Below, piece after piece: positions 1 through 7,121 of a DNA stretch of 12,289 nucleotides. The translations under genes and the position numbers were made by a program. Below the pieces are notes generated by a model, which was given only the letters and a program-made list of their open reading frames with translations, searched no databases and was not told the origin of the DNA. The stretch is from Catenibacterium sp. co_0103 (GTDB lineage Bacteria; Bacillota_I; Bacilli_A; Erysipelotrichales; Coprobacillaceae), in NCBI RefSeq assembly GCF_004168205.1, contig NZ_RCYB01000059.1, positions 1 to 12,289 on the forward strand, read 5' to 3'. The number at the start of each line of letters is the position of its first letter. The first letter of the stretch is position 1.

Positions 1-28
1 GGTGTCTGCCGTTTATATAGCTGACACC
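1..28. repeat. Hairpin at the left edge of the window
   Basis: GGTGTC (1-6) pairs with GACACC (23-28). One T·T mismatch then two more G-C pairs extend the stem to about nine positions around an AT-rich loop. No T-run follows on either strand, so a terminator is not supported. It lies outside the surviving transposase frame and could belong to the flank or to a damaged left end of the insertion sequence. Confidence 0.5.
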
Positions 29-44
29 TTAACTTAATTACCTG

Positions 45-75
45 ATGGTATTAGTTTTGTTTAACTTAATACCAT
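45..75. repeat. Inverted repeat next to the truncated transposase frame
   Basis: ATGGTATT (45-52) is the exact reverse complement of AATACCAT (68-75), with a 15-nt loop; one further A-T pair extends it. The right arm overlaps the first codons of the surviving transposase frame (after the stop at 62-64), so it lies at the point where homology to ISL3 transposases is lost. Its role is unknown. Confidence 0.5.
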
Positions 76-106
76 TGGATTAGTATGTCCTCAATGTAAT
101 AAGGTA

Positions 107-1186
107 ATGACAGAGGGAAACCCATTTACAGAGAAAAGTCACAGTAGATTATCTCAAACCTCAGAACTGGAAATCATGAATAAACTTAAAGAACCTACAA
201 CTACTTTTTCGCTGGTTGCTAGATTTTTTAACACAAGCCCTACCAAGGTTGTTGAAATATTTGATAAGTATGGCCAGATGCGTAGACAGCCATTGCCTGA
301 GATCATATGCATTGATGAAAAGCACTGGAGACATAAAGGTCAAAACAGATACATGTGTGTCATTCTAAATTTTAAGACCATGGAAATTGTAGATATCATT
401 GATGGAAGAACCAAGAAGGTATGGTCAAGTTATACACAGATAATCGATAAAAAAGAGCTCGCTAAAGTCAAATATATCTCTATCGATATGTATGAGACAT
501 ACAGATTTGTAAGAAATCAATACTTTCCAGGGGCAGTACTGATATGTGATTCATTTCATGTCATAAAAAATATCAATAAAGTATTAGATGCTATCAGAAT
601 TAAAGTAGGCAAAAGATACCAAAAAGATAGTACTGAATATTATCTTCTCAAAAAGTTTCACTTCCTTATATTGAAAAACTACAATGATATTCCATTCAAC
701 AAGGCAAGATATAATAAAAAGCTTAAAAGGTATATAGACTATCATCAACTGCTTGAAATAATCCTGAACATAGATAATGAACTAACAGAAGCATATAATC
801 TAAAGGAACAGTATATAACCTTTAATCATTATGCAACATCCGAGGACTGTAGAGAATGGCTATCAAGAATAATTCAAGAATATGCATCATCAGGAATTAC
901 TGGCTTTATATCATTATCTGGAACTCTTATAAACTGGTTCGATGAAATATGCGCATCATTTAATTTAGTAGATGGTCGAAGAATATCTAATGGACCAGTA
1001 GAAGGAATCAATTCTAGAATAGATAAAATACTTTCAAATGCATGTGGATATCAGAACTTTGCAAGAATGAGAAATAGACTAATGTATTCTCTTAATAAAT
1101 CCTCTAATCCTTCCTCTTACGCTATTGATGAAACAATCAAAAGAGAAGGAAAAAAGAGAGGATCATATAAGAAAAAGAATCAATAA
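107..1186 (+). CDS. ISL3-family transposase, N-terminally truncated
   Basis: Cut-and-paste transposase of the ISL3 family with a DDE catalytic domain. The likely catalytic acidic residues are Asp70 (in CIDEKH), Asp148 (in ICDSFHV) and Glu299 (in GPVEGINSR), counted from the ATG at 107. The frame is open upstream of that ATG to a stop at 62-64. Those codons encode a CPQC motif that looks like the second half of the ISL3 N-terminal zinc-binding domain. ISL3 transposases normally run above 400 residues; here 359, or at most 374, remain, with no ATG before the CPQC and no good ribosome binding site at 107 (AAGG only 2 nt away). The first zinc half-site and roughly 70 residues are missing, and no other frame in 1-62 supplies them. 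The element is probably inactive unless helped in trans. Confidence 0.85.
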   Translation: MTEGNPFTEKSHSRLSQTSELEIMNKLKEPTTTFSLVARFFNTSPTKVVEIFDKYGQMRRQPLPEIICIDEKHWRHKGQNRYMCVILNFKTMEIVDIIDGRTKKVWSSYTQIIDKKELAKVKYISIDMYETYRFVRNQYFPGAVLICDSFHVIKNINKVLDAIRIKVGKRYQKDSTEYYLLKKFHFLILKNYNDIPFNKARYNKKLKRYIDYHQLLEIILNIDNELTEAYNLKEQYITFNHYATSEDCREWLSRIIQEYASSGITGFISLSGTLINWFDEICASFNLVDGRRISNGPVEGINSRIDKILSNACGYQNFARMRNRLMYSLNKSSNPSSYAIDETIKREGKKRGSYKKKNQ

Positions 1187-1217
1187 AACATTAAAATAGG
1201 AGTAATATGAGCGCACT

Positions 1218-1245
1218 AAAGGGCAGTCATTTCTGACTGCCCTTT
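1218..1245. terminator. Perfect 12-bp hairpin, possible bidirectional terminator
   Basis: AAAGGGCAGTCA (1218-1229) and TGACTGCCCTTT (1234-1245) form a perfect stem with a TTTC loop, 31 nt after the transposase stop. The stem ends in A3/T3, so a short T-run closes it on both strands, but no longer U-tract follows. It could end transposase transcription and also stop read-through arriving from ptsI on the other strand. Confidence 0.55.
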
Positions 1246-1255
1246 ACAAGTGGAA

Positions 1256-1294
1256 ACCCCCAAATATTTAAAGCGAGTTTTCTATTGACCCCCC
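1256..1294. repeat. Probable right end of the ISL3 element
   Basis: After the hairpin the sequence runs through an AT-rich stretch into TCTATTGACCCCCC (1281-1294). On the other strand this begins with a G-run followed by GTCAATAGAAAAC, the style of an ISL3 terminal inverted repeat. The matching left end is not in the window, so the boundary at about 1294 is inferred. Confidence 0.35.
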
Positions 1295-1341
1295 TTAAAA
1301 ATTAAAGGTTCCAAATGTTCATCTCTCAAGTATTGTGTTTT

Positions 1342-3063
1342 TTATCCTTCAATACCAGTTTCAGATTTAACTAATTCAACAACTTCTTCCATTGTAGAAA
1401 GTTCAGTAGTTGCCTTTTCAGCTACCTTCTTAGATTCTTCATAAGATAATTCTCTGATACGTTTTCTCTGAGCAAGAATTGAAGTTGCAGACATTGAGAA
1501 TTCGTCAAGTCCTAAACCAAGTAGTAATGGTGCAGCAAGAGCTTCGCCTGCCATTTCACCACACATACCAGTCCATTTACCTTCTCTATGAGAAGCATCA
1601 ATTGTGTTCTTAACTAATCTTAAGATTGATGGGTTGAATGGCTGATATAAGTAGTTGATTGTAGATGACATACGGTCAGCAGCGAAAGTGTACTGGATTA
1701 AGTCGTTTGTACCGATTGAGAAGAAATCTACAACCTTAGCGAACTGATCAGCAAGAACAGCAGCGGCTGGGATTTCAATCATGATACCAACTTCGATTGA
1801 ATCAGAAACTTTAACACCTTCAGCTTCTAACTTAGCCTTTTCATCTAATAAGATTCCCTTAGCCTTCTTGAATTCGTCAACAGTTGCAATCATAGGGAAC
1901 ATGATCTTAAGATCTCCATAAACTGAAGCACGAAGTAATGCTCTTAACTGAGTTCTGAATACTTCTTCTCTCTGGAAGCAAAGACGAATAGCACGAACAC
2001 CTAAGAATGGGTTCATTTCTTCAGGAACTGGAAGAGCCTTTAACTTCTTATCTCCACCGATATCCATTGTTCTAACAACAACTGGACCATTTACGTTTTC
2101 AAGTACTGTCTTATAAGCTTCATACTGTGAATCTTCTGTTGGAAGTTCATCTGATTCCATATATAAGAATTCAGTTCTGAATAAACCAACACCTTCAGCA
2201 CCATTCTGCTTAATAGCTTCGATATCATTTGGAGAACCGATGTTAGCTACTAATAATACCTTATGACCATCAGTAGATACTGATTCAGCAGTCTTTAATG
2301 TCTTAAGTTCTGCTTTGTAGTCTTCGAATTCTTTTCTCTTAGCTTCATAAGTTGAAACTGTTTCTTTATCAGGGTTAACAAATACATCACCTGTTATACC
2401 ATCAAGAACTACCATATCACCATCATTGACAGTTTCAGTAATAACGTTAGTTGCTACAACTGCTGGGATTTCCATAGATCTAGCTAGGATAGCAGAGTGA
2501 GAAGTTCTACCACCGATATCAGTGATGAAACCACGAACTAAGTTTTTATTTAACTGAGCTGTATCAGAAGGAGTTAAATCATGAGCGATGATTACAACTT
2601 CTTCATCAATTAAAGCAGGGTTAGGTAAAGACTTACCTAATAAGTTAGCTTTTAAACGAGTAGTTACGTCTCTAACGTCAGCTGCTCTTTCTTTGAAATA
2701 TGCATCATCCATAGATGAGAACATAGTAATGAATAAATTAGCTACATCTTCTAATGCTGCTGGAGCACATACCTTTTCATCATTGATCTTAGCTTCAACC
2801 TGTGACTGAAGTTCTGGATCTTCAAGAATCTGAGCATGAGCATCAAATACTGCTGCTTCTTCTTCAGATAAGTTTTTAGTAGCTGCTTCCTTAATTGCAG
2901 CGATTTCAAGTTTTACTGCTGCAACGCTCTTGTTATATAAAGCAATTTCAGCTTCTGTGTCTTCAACTGTAGTACGTGTTACAGTTAAATCTGGCATATC
3001 TAATTTATATGCTTTAGCAATGGCATAACCACTAGATGCCGCAATACCTTTTACATTTGTCAT
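1342..3063 (-). CDS. ptsI: Phosphoenolpyruvate-protein phosphotransferase (PTS enzyme I)
   Basis: Cytoplasmic enzyme I of the sugar phosphotransferase system. It autophosphorylates from phosphoenolpyruvate and passes the phosphate to HPr. The 573-residue product has normal length. It carries the active-site histidine in GGRTSHSAI (His189), the PEP-utilizing signature ending [18 protein letters not shown] in the C-terminal TIM-barrel, and the catalytic cysteine motif GMCGEMAG near residue 500. The start at 3063 is preferred over an upstream in-frame ATG at 3153. It begins with the conserved [10 protein letters not shown] and has GGAGG about 10 nt upstream plus AGGT closer in. ptsH, the usual upstream partner, is not present: the upstream side is occupied by the transposon end. 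An insertion sequence lies about 50 bp past the stop. Nothing in the protein looks damaged. Confidence 0.97.
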   Translation of the reverse strand: MTNVKGIAASSGYAIAKAYKLDMPDLTVTRTTVEDTEAEIALYNKSVAAVKLEIAAIKEAATKNLSEEEAAVFDAHAQILEDPELQSQVEAKINDEKVCAPAALEDVANLFITMFSSMDDAYFKERAADVRDVTTRLKANLLGKSLPNPALIDEEVVIIAHDLTPSDTAQLNKNLVRGFITDIGGRTSHSAILARSMEIPAVVATNVITETVNDGDMVVLDGITGDVFVNPDKETVSTYEAKRKEFEDYKAELKTLKTAESVSTDGHKVLLVANIGSPNDIEAIKQNGAEGVGLFRTEFLYMESDELPTEDSQYEAYKTVLENVNGPVVVRTMDIGGDKKLKALPVPEEMNPFLGVRAIRLCFQREEVFRTQLRALLRASVYGDLKIMFPMIATVDEFKKAKGILLDEKAKLEAEGVKVSDSIEVGIMIEIPAAAVLADQFAKVVDFFSIGTNDLIQYTFAADRMSSTINYLYQPFNPSILRLVKNTIDASHREGKWTGMCGEMAGEALAAPLLLGLGLDEFSMSATSILAQRKRIRELSYEESKKVAEKATTELSTMEEVVELVKSETGIEG

Positions 3064-3135
3064 TTTTGACCTACCTCCATATATTCCATATTTTACAATA
3101 AAAGGGGTATAAAATAAAGGAAAGAAGTTCTTTCG

Positions 3136-3163
3136 TATATATTTTTTTGACAAATTTACACAA
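3136..3163 (-). promoter_or_regulatory. Weak candidate promoter for ptsI
   Basis: On the minus strand TTGTGT (3158-3163) and TATATA (3136-3141) are 16 bp apart and would give a leader of about 65 nt to the ptsI ATG. The -35 box is poor and the area is AT-rich, so chance matches are likely. It lies between the proposed transposon end and ptsI and would have survived the insertion. Confidence 0.25.
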
Positions 3164-3244
3164 TTTTGAGGGTATGAATTAACTTAAATCTATCTATATA
3201 TATCTGCAAGTGTTGAAAGAAGCTAATTAGGATCATTTTTTCAC

Positions 3245-3268
3245 TTTTTTAATAGTAAAAACTTACTA
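3245..3268. other. Candidate transposon end / attachment junction
   Basis: A T6 run (3245-3250), six bases (AATAGT), then A5 (3257-3261): the arrangement reported for Tn916-type insertion sites, where a T-rich and an A-rich tract flank a 6-bp coupling sequence. TAGTAA (3253-3258) and TTACTA (3263-3268) also form a perfect inverted repeat. The exact base of the junction cannot be fixed without an empty-site sequence. Confidence 0.4.
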
Positions 3269-3332
3269 AATTTCTGATTATCTTTTCATAAGTTGGTAAA
3301 TGACGATATATCCCGTATTTTAGGGCTTTATC

Positions 3333-3380
3333 GGTATTTTCTTTTCGGAAGATACCTTGCATAAGCTGGCATTTACCAGC
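3333..3380. repeat. Two hairpins between the transposon end and int
   Basis: GGTATTTTC (3333-3341) pairs with GAAGATACC (3348-3356) with one G-U pair. GCTGG (3365-3369) pairs with CCAGC (3376-3380), extended by TGCA-type outer pairs after a bulge. Both lie downstream of the int stop. No T-run follows, so any terminator activity would be weak. Confidence 0.45.
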
Positions 3381-3397
3381 ATGAAAATGCAACCAAA

Positions 3398-3418
3398 AGT
3401 AGTAAATGAGTAGTAAAT
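3398..3418. repeat. 11-bp direct repeats, probable integrase arm sites
   Basis: AGTAGTAAAT occurs at 3398-3407 and again at 3409-3418, a repeat with 11-bp spacing about one DNA turn apart. It lies just beyond the int stop codon. In Tn916 the N-terminal domain of Int binds 11-bp DR2 direct repeats near each end. The position and period match, so this is most likely the right-end arm site. Confidence 0.6.
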
Positions 3419-3431
3419 ATACGCTCCGATA

Positions 3432-4622
3432 TTAACAAGCCAGTCTTTCCAGTTCTGCTTTTGCAGATTGAAATGTACCGTGTGCATAATAGCCAAGTGT
3501 CATGGTTATGTTGGCGTGTCCCATGAGATATTGCAGGGTGTTTGGGTTCATTCCTCTGTTTGCCATATTCGTACAATAAGTATGTCGGAATGAATGTGGT
3601 GTGATGTTCGGTAACTTGTCCGTGTGATATTTGTTATACTTCTTAATCAGCCCTCGCACCATACCCTCATAGTTTCCTGCAACCTTAGGCAAGCCCTCAC
3701 GGTTTAAGAATAGAAAATTGCTGTAACCACCTACAATCAGCGGTTGTGCCTTTCCTCTGTTCTTTAGTATTCTTTGGATTGCTTGATAAGCCCGTTCTGT
3801 CAATGGAAGTTCCCGTTTTCCGTTTTTGGTTTTTGGCGTTTCAATATAGTAGCCGATTTCGCTGTCTTTCAATAACTGGTGGTCTATATTGAGTATTTTG
3901 TTCTGCATATCAATATGCGTCGTCAGTCCGCAAAATTCAGAAATACGAAGTCCCGTTTCCAACAGAAGCACAACCTCATCATAATACTTGCTGTAAATCT
4001 TATCCTTTTCCATAAAGGCAAGCAGGCGTTCTTCCTGCTCTGGTGTAAGGATAACTTTATGCTCTGTATCATCTTCCAGAACATCACTTAGTTTAAATTC
4101 AAATGGGTTCTTTCTGATACAGTCGTCTTGTATCGCCATGTAAAATGACGCTTTCAAGGAACGCTTATAGTTATCAATTGTTGTATAGGCATATCCTTTT
4201 TCACTCATTCTGATAGCCCATTCTTTAGCGTCCGACTGCTTAACAGTATCAATCGCCCTCATACCCAATGGGTCATTTTTCAGAGCGTTCATAAGATACT
4301 GTCGTCCCTTTTCGGTAGCCCTCTTGATGTTCTTTCTTTGGCTGTTCTTTTTCTCGTAAAGCTGGCAGACTGTCATTTTACCGCCGACTGTGTCGATACC
4401 GTCGTTAAGGTCTTTTTTTATCTGTGCTTCTTTTTCCCTCAATGAAATATCATCACGCTTTCCAGCAGGTGTCTTGTCTGTCGGTACAAGTTTCCAAGAA
4501 TAGATAAATTGTGGCTTTCCGTATATATCGGTATATTTATAAACGTATCTTCCGTCTTTTCGCTGGCTCTCTCCATTACGCAAATTGCGATTTTTACTGT
4601 CTTTTCGTTTTACATTAGACAT
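3432..4622 (-). CDS. int: Tn916-family tyrosine recombinase (integrase)
   Basis: Site-specific tyrosine recombinase that excises and integrates the transposon. At 396 residues it is close to Tn916 Int (about 405). The N-terminal 70 residues form the arm-binding domain (YVYKYTDIYGKPQFIYSWKL). A core-binding SAM-like domain spans about 80-180. The catalytic domain shows Arg226 (TGLRISEF), the lysine region TPKTKNGKRELPL (about 262-274), His343 and Arg346 (HSFRHTYC), His369 (LMGHANITMT) and a nucleophile Tyr378 or Tyr379 (LGYYAH). All catalytic positions are intact. The start is supported by AAAGGAGC 8 nt upstream. It follows xis by 78 bp that hold an inverted repeat around a TATAAT box, so int may have its own promoter besides read-through from xis. 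It reads toward ptsI. Confidence 0.95.
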   Translation of the reverse strand: MSNVKRKDSKNRNLRNGESQRKDGRYVYKYTDIYGKPQFIYSWKLVPTDKTPAGKRDDISLREKEAQIKKDLNDGIDTVGGKMTVCQLYEKKNSQRKNIKRATEKGRQYLMNALKNDPLGMRAIDTVKQSDAKEWAIRMSEKGYAYTTIDNYKRSLKASFYMAIQDDCIRKNPFEFKLSDVLEDDTEHKVILTPEQEERLLAFMEKDKIYSKYYDEVVLLLETGLRISEFCGLTTHIDMQNKILNIDHQLLKDSEIGYYIETPKTKNGKRELPLTERAYQAIQRILKNRGKAQPLIVGGYSNFLFLNREGLPKVAGNYEGMVRGLIKKYNKYHTDKLPNITPHSFRHTYCTNMANRGMNPNTLQYLMGHANITMTLGYYAHGTFQSAKAELERLAC

Positions 4623-4649
4623 AGTGTAAAGCTCCTTTCCGTCATGGAA

Positions 4650-4694
4650 TGAGCCGTGATACGCTATACTTTATTATACCATATCTACGGCTCA
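4650..4694. promoter_or_regulatory. Inverted repeat with a TATAAT box between xis and int
   Basis: TGAGCCGT (4650-4657) and ACGGCTCA (4687-4694) are perfect 8-bp inverted arms around a 29-nt loop. The loop carries TATAAT on the minus strand (4673-4678) with no good -35. If RNA, it would be a stem-loop 35 nt before the int ribosome binding site. If DNA, the arms could be an operator flanking an int promoter. Confidence 0.4.
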
Positions 4695-4700
4695 ATGACA

Positions 4701-4904
4701 TTAGATTTCGTCCAATGTATCTATGATTTTTTCAAATTGTTTTCGCTTAATCTGAATACGATTACCGTTCACGATAACCCAGCCAGCGTCAATATTTTCT
4801 TCGGCTAATTTACGCAATTTTTTTTCGCCAATGCGGAAGTATTTAGACGCTTCTTCAATCGTCAGTGTATATTTTTCCCAGATAGGCACATCAGTATTGT
4901 TCAT
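4701..4904 (-). CDS. xis: Tn916-type excisionase
   Basis: Small DNA-bending directionality factor that works with Int to favour excision. The 67-residue length equals that of Tn916 Xis. The sequence keeps the recognizable features [20 protein letters not shown] (residues 7-26, the winged-helix recognition part) and [18 protein letters not shown] (about 47-64). A purine-rich GGGGGTG ribosome binding site lies about 8 nt before the ATG. It is preceded by a long noncoding leader with a TTGACA promoter element and followed by int. Identification is from memory of the Tn916 sequence and the int neighbour; confidence is high. Confidence 0.94.
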   Translation of the reverse strand: MNNTDVPIWEKYTLTIEEASKYFRIGEKKLRKLAEENIDAGWVIVNGNRIQIKRKQFEKIIDTLDEI

Positions 4905-5155
4905 AATCTATGCACCCCCTTTACTGTGTGTTGTTTTTTACAAGCAGACAGACGGCTTTGGAAAGCTCCATTAGTATCTCAACTATTCCCATTCTTGTGG
5001 GCAGAACCGCACCATGCGGACGTATCATTATTCTGTGAGGATAGGTCGTGGCAAAACGACTTTTCCAACAGTCGCTCTCGGATCACTGCGTGGGTCGCTC
5101 GCTTTCTTTTGAAAAGGTCGTGGCGTACAGTCCCCGTGGCTCGCTATCTCACAAA
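4905..5155 (-). promoter_or_regulatory. Structured leader upstream of xis
   Basis: About 250 bp without a supported gene. It holds CCCA/TGGG (4988-4991 with 4998-5001), a perfect CCGCA/TGCGG hairpin (5007-5011 with 5015-5019) and GTCGT/ACGAC (5045-5049 with 5056-5060). It also has two direct repeats, GGTCGTGGC at 5044-5052 and 5116-5124, and GTCGCTC at 5071-5077 and 5094-5100. It is more GC-rich than its neighbours. A long structured 5' leader of the xis-int transcript is the simplest reading. Confidence 0.45.
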
Positions 5156-5184
5156 CGTATCTGTCTGCTTTATTCAGTTGTCAA
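5156..5184 (-). promoter_or_regulatory. Candidate xis-int promoter
   Basis: On the minus strand a perfect TTGACA (5179-5184) is followed after 17 bp by GATACG (5156-5161), a weak -10. It lies downstream of the orf8 terminator and about 250 nt before the xis start, in the gap where Tn916 elements start xis-int transcription. The weak -10 suggests a low or assisted promoter. Confidence 0.5.
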
Positions 5185-5216
5185 AGAGCTGTGGCGAAAG
5201 CGTGTTGCTTTCATGT

Positions 5217-5266
5217 AAAAACAGGTGCAGAGCAGGAAAGAGGGGATTGAACCAATCATGCTCTGC
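5217..5266 (-). terminator. Intrinsic terminator after the orf7-orf8 pair
   Basis: On the minus strand GCAGAGCA (5266-5259) pairs perfectly with TGCTCTGC (5234-5227). An inner GATTG/CAATC stem sits in the loop, and T5 (5221-5217) follows five bases after the stem. It begins 12 nt past the orf8 stop and separates this pair from the xis-int unit. Confidence 0.6.
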
Positions 5267-5278
5267 GGTTACTGCTTG

Positions 5279-5527
5279 TTATTCTTCTTCGATTTCTAAG
5301 GCAATATCAAACCCTAAAATCATTTTAATAAGTGCTTCTCTGATGAGTCCCTTTAACTCCATATCTACAACAATATAAACATTGCCGTATTCATCATAGA
5401 GTGGACGCAGACAGCACTTTGATATGTACGGGTCATAAAATGCCAGTATCTTTTCAATCGCTTTTTCGTCCCCGTCCATTGCCTGCGAAAGCAAATAGTA
5501 GGACGGCTTCTTCATTGTGTGTTTCAT
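5279..5527 (-). CDS. Tn916 Orf8-like helix-turn-helix protein
   Basis: An 82-residue acidic protein resembling Tn916 Orf8, annotated in many elements as a helix-turn-helix domain protein. Visible features are KKPSYYLLSQAMDGDEKAIEKILAFYDPYI (residues 6-35), a helical sigma-region-2-like segment, then YDEYGNVYIVVDMELKGLIREAL, with a Glu-rich C-terminus. The ATG at 5527 is preferred: GGAG in the last codons of the upstream gene lies 12 nt away, while the internal Met5 would be 24 nt away. The start follows the orf7 stop by 6 nt, so the two are translationally linked. In Tn916 this pair regulates transfer gene transcription; the same role is inferred here. Confidence 0.85.
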   Translation of the reverse strand: MKHTMKKPSYYLLSQAMDGDEKAIEKILAFYDPYISKCCLRPLYDEYGNVYIVVDMELKGLIREALIKMILGFDIALEIEEE

Positions 5528-5533
5528 TTGCTA

Positions 5534-5950
5534 TCATTTCTCCTTTAGTATTTTTTTCATAAGCTCTAGTGAATTGTGTCGGTTTTGAAAAACACCACTT
5601 CTTGAAATATTTTGTCTTTTTGCAATCTCGGTATCGCTCATTTCCAAAAAATAATACATCAGCAAATTTTCTCGATTACGCTCAGACAAATGTTTCAAGG
5701 CTTCTGCCAGTTCATCATCACAAATACGAATATCACTACCGCATACATTGAAAATCGTATAGTCCGTATCATAGTCGTCCCAGACAGCCAGACTTTCTAC
5801 AACGATTTCTGGAAGTTCACAAAAAAGCGTTTCTTCCTTTTGTCGTCGCTTTAATTTCTTCTGATAGTCCTTAACAACATGTCGGACAACTTTCTTCAAA
5901 CAACTTTCAAAACGGCATTGAACTGTTTTCTGGAAGTCAGACGGTTTCAT
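5534..5950 (-). CDS. Tn916 Orf7-like sigma-70 family regulator
   Basis: Sigma-factor-like protein of 138 residues, similar in length to Tn916 Orf7 (about 140). Residues about 88-135 form a region-4 helix-turn-helix: LSERNRENLLMYYFLEMSDTEIAKRQNISRSGV and then QNRHNSLELMKKIL. The N-terminal half is basic (KDYQKKLKRRQKE) and lacks a clear region 2. The start at 5950 (MKPSDFQ) is chosen because AAAGGGGGTG lies 8 nt upstream. The longer open frame to 6088 encodes a Phe/Lys-rich stretch running through the terminator tail and is not credible. It is cotranscribed with the orf8-like gene. An attenuator-type terminator 125 nt upstream suggests control by read-through. Family knowledge says Orf7/Orf8 promote element transcription; that role here is inferred. 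Confidence 0.88.
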   Translation of the reverse strand: MKPSDFQKTVQCRFESCLKKVVRHVVKDYQKKLKRRQKEETLFCELPEIVVESLAVWDDYDTDYTIFNVCGSDIRICDDELAEALKHLSERNRENLLMYYFLEMSDTEIAKRQNISRSGVFQNRHNSLELMKKILKEK

Positions 5951-6074
5951 CAATCGCACCCCCTTTCCGTTACGACGTGAAAAGTGGTTATCCCTCTTTC
6001 CGCACCATATAGGGAACGGCAGGTGTGATTTGCTAAGTTGAAACCGAAAAAATTTAAAAATTTTTTTAGGCATG

Positions 6075-6111
6075 AAAAAAGCCCGCACAAAACATATAGT
6101 TTTATACGAGC
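6075..6111 (-). terminator. Attenuator-type terminator in the orf7 leader
   Basis: On the minus strand GCTCGTATAAAAC (6111-6099) pairs with GTTTTGTGCGGGC (6093-6081) over all 13 positions, using G-U pairs at three. The loop is TATAT, and T6 (6080-6075) follows directly. This is the strongest intrinsic terminator in the window. It lies after a leader peptide and before the orf7 ribosome binding site, so it can work as a regulated attenuator. Confidence 0.8.
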
Positions 6112-6152
6112 TATTAAAGCTATAAAATATTCAGTTTTTATTACTAAAGCTG

Positions 6153-6197
6153 TTAGGTAGTGTATGATTGTATAGAATTTCGCTTAAAATGTTCCAT
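6153..6197 (-). CDS. Putative 14-residue leader peptide (repeat copy 2)
   Basis: A 14-codon ORF, MEHFKRNSIQSYTT, with AAGGGGG 8-9 nt before its ATG. The same frame is open further upstream as RCFKGDCI, but no ATG occurs there. Its end matches the tiny ORF at 9367-9450 codon for codon, including the stop position. It lies between a candidate promoter and the 13-bp terminator before orf7, as expected for an attenuation leader. From memory it recalls leader peptides upstream of tet(M)-type genes, but this was not checked. Confidence 0.45.
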   Translation of the reverse strand: MEHFKRNSIQSYTT

Positions 6198-6246
6198 AAT
6201 ACAATCCCCCTTAAAGCACCTTAATAATGTTAGTGTAGTTTTGAAA
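6153..6246 (-). repeat. 94-bp direct repeat, copy 2
   Basis: Aligns without gaps to 9367-9460; a hand count gives about 71 of 94 identical bases. Many differences fall at third codon positions of the leader-peptide frame. The two copies bracket the MerR/PLDc_N/ABC cargo. The remaining 6247-6319 is AT-rich with no recognizable feature. Confidence 0.75.
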
Positions 6247-6319
6247 GGAAACTGTTATAAAAATCAAATCACATATTTTTTCCACCTATGCCAATTAAAA
6301 TAAATAATCATCAAAAAGT

Positions 6320-6348
6320 AATATAATAATATAACTTGAAAGTCTAAA
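6320..6348 (-). promoter_or_regulatory. Candidate promoter for the orf7 leader transcript
   Basis: On the minus strand TTTAGA (6343-6348) and TATATT (6320-6325) are 17 bp apart, immediately after the permease stop codon. Transcription would start near 6313 and pass through the leader peptide and the terminator before orf7. The region is very AT-rich, so the match could be chance. Confidence 0.4.
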
Positions 6349-6350
6349 CA

Positions 6351-7121
6351 TTATAACTGTTTTCTATTCATTACAGTAATACTTACAATCAAATAAATAA
6401 CGACCAATAAAATAGTTATAAGGACTGCAATTCCATAATCTTCAATAGATTTAGTACCAATCAGCAAAGAAGCACTTTCCATTAGAGTAGTCGGAGTGTA
6501 TTTCCAAGCTTTAGGAAAAAAGCTAATAAGATACACACCTAGAACACTGCCACCAGTCCCTAAAAGCACTCCCGTATAACTTTTAACAAGAACGGAAAAT
6601 AAAACAATAAGACCTATTATCCATACCCCAAACAACCACCAATGTACCATAGCAGGCAGTAGTCCAACAGCAATACTGTTATCCCAAAAAAAGGCGTTAT
6701 ATCCATAAGTTACAGCAAAGCATAACAAATACCCAATCGTCCACATTGTAAACATCACAAAAAATTTTGCAAATACTACTTTATAGCGAGATAGTCCTTT
6801 AGTTAAAATAAGTATAAGAGTATTTGTTTCATATTCCTTTGTAAATATTCCGCTATACAGAAACACAAATACAATTAACGCAATAGGAATGTTTTTGAAA
6901 AACTGTGTCCACGACGTAAGAGCATTCACTGTAACTTCTGTAACCATCATTCCCTGTTCTGCCAAAGAATCAGAAAGCGTTTCTAACATCCACGGCGTAA
7001 GTTTTGCAATTGCTGGATTCATAATGCCAAAAATCAAAAACAGAATACAGAAAAATGTAAGTTCTCCACTTCTGATACATTCAAAAATTTCTTTTTTAAA
7101 AAAAGCAATAAACGATTTCAC
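6351..7121 (-). CDS. ABC-2-type transporter permease
   Basis: Integral membrane subunit of an ABC exporter, 256 residues with about six hydrophobic segments. The first is near residues 20-40; others include IALIVFVFLYSGIF (about 75-90), the WTIGYLLCFAVTYGYNAFF region, LFGVWIIGLIVLFSVLV, GTGGSVLGVYLISFF and a C-terminal IAVLITILLVVIYLIVSITV. The cytoplasmic N-terminus MKSFIAFFKKEIFE and the motif EYETNTLILILTKGLSRYKVVFAKF are typical of ABC-2 permeases such as those of bacteriocin or drug exporters. The start codon is GTG at 7121, overlapping the ATPase stop by 4 nt (GTGA), with GGAGGTGG upstream, so translation is coupled. It is the last gene of the merR operon. The substrate cannot be read from sequence. 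Confidence 0.88.
   Translation of the reverse strand: MKSFIAFFKKEIFECIRSGELTFFCILFLIFGIMNPAIAKLTPWMLETLSDSLAEQGMMVTEVTVNALTSWTQFFKNIPIALIVFVFLYSGIFTKEYETNTLILILTKGLSRYKVVFAKFFVMFTMWTIGYLLCFAVTYGYNAFFWDNSIAVGLLPAMVHWWLFGVWIIGLIVLFSVLVKSYTGVLLGTGGSVLGVYLISFFPKAWKYTPTTLMESASLLIGTKSIEDYGIAVLITILLVVIYLIVSITVMNRKQL

Noticed and set aside
3398..3418. A CRISPR-like repeat
   Set aside because: Only two 10-11 bp units exist with no spacer. The location beside int fits an integrase arm site instead.
3373..3576. Minus-strand 67-codon frame overlapping the end of int
   Set aside because: It is an out-of-frame shadow of the int catalytic domain, with no ribosome binding site.
4926..5378. 150-codon open frame on the plus strand between xis and orf8
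   Set aside because: It has Ser/Arg/Cys-rich composition without any recognizable motif, lacks a good ribosome binding site, runs against the direction of the element genes and overlaps the orf8-like gene. The region reads better as a structured leader and terminator.
5951..6088. N-terminal extension of the orf7-like protein to an upstream ATG
   Set aside because: The extension reads through the terminator tail and AT-rich leader, has a low-complexity Phe/Lys start and no ribosome binding site. The ATG at 5950 has a strong one and gives the family length.
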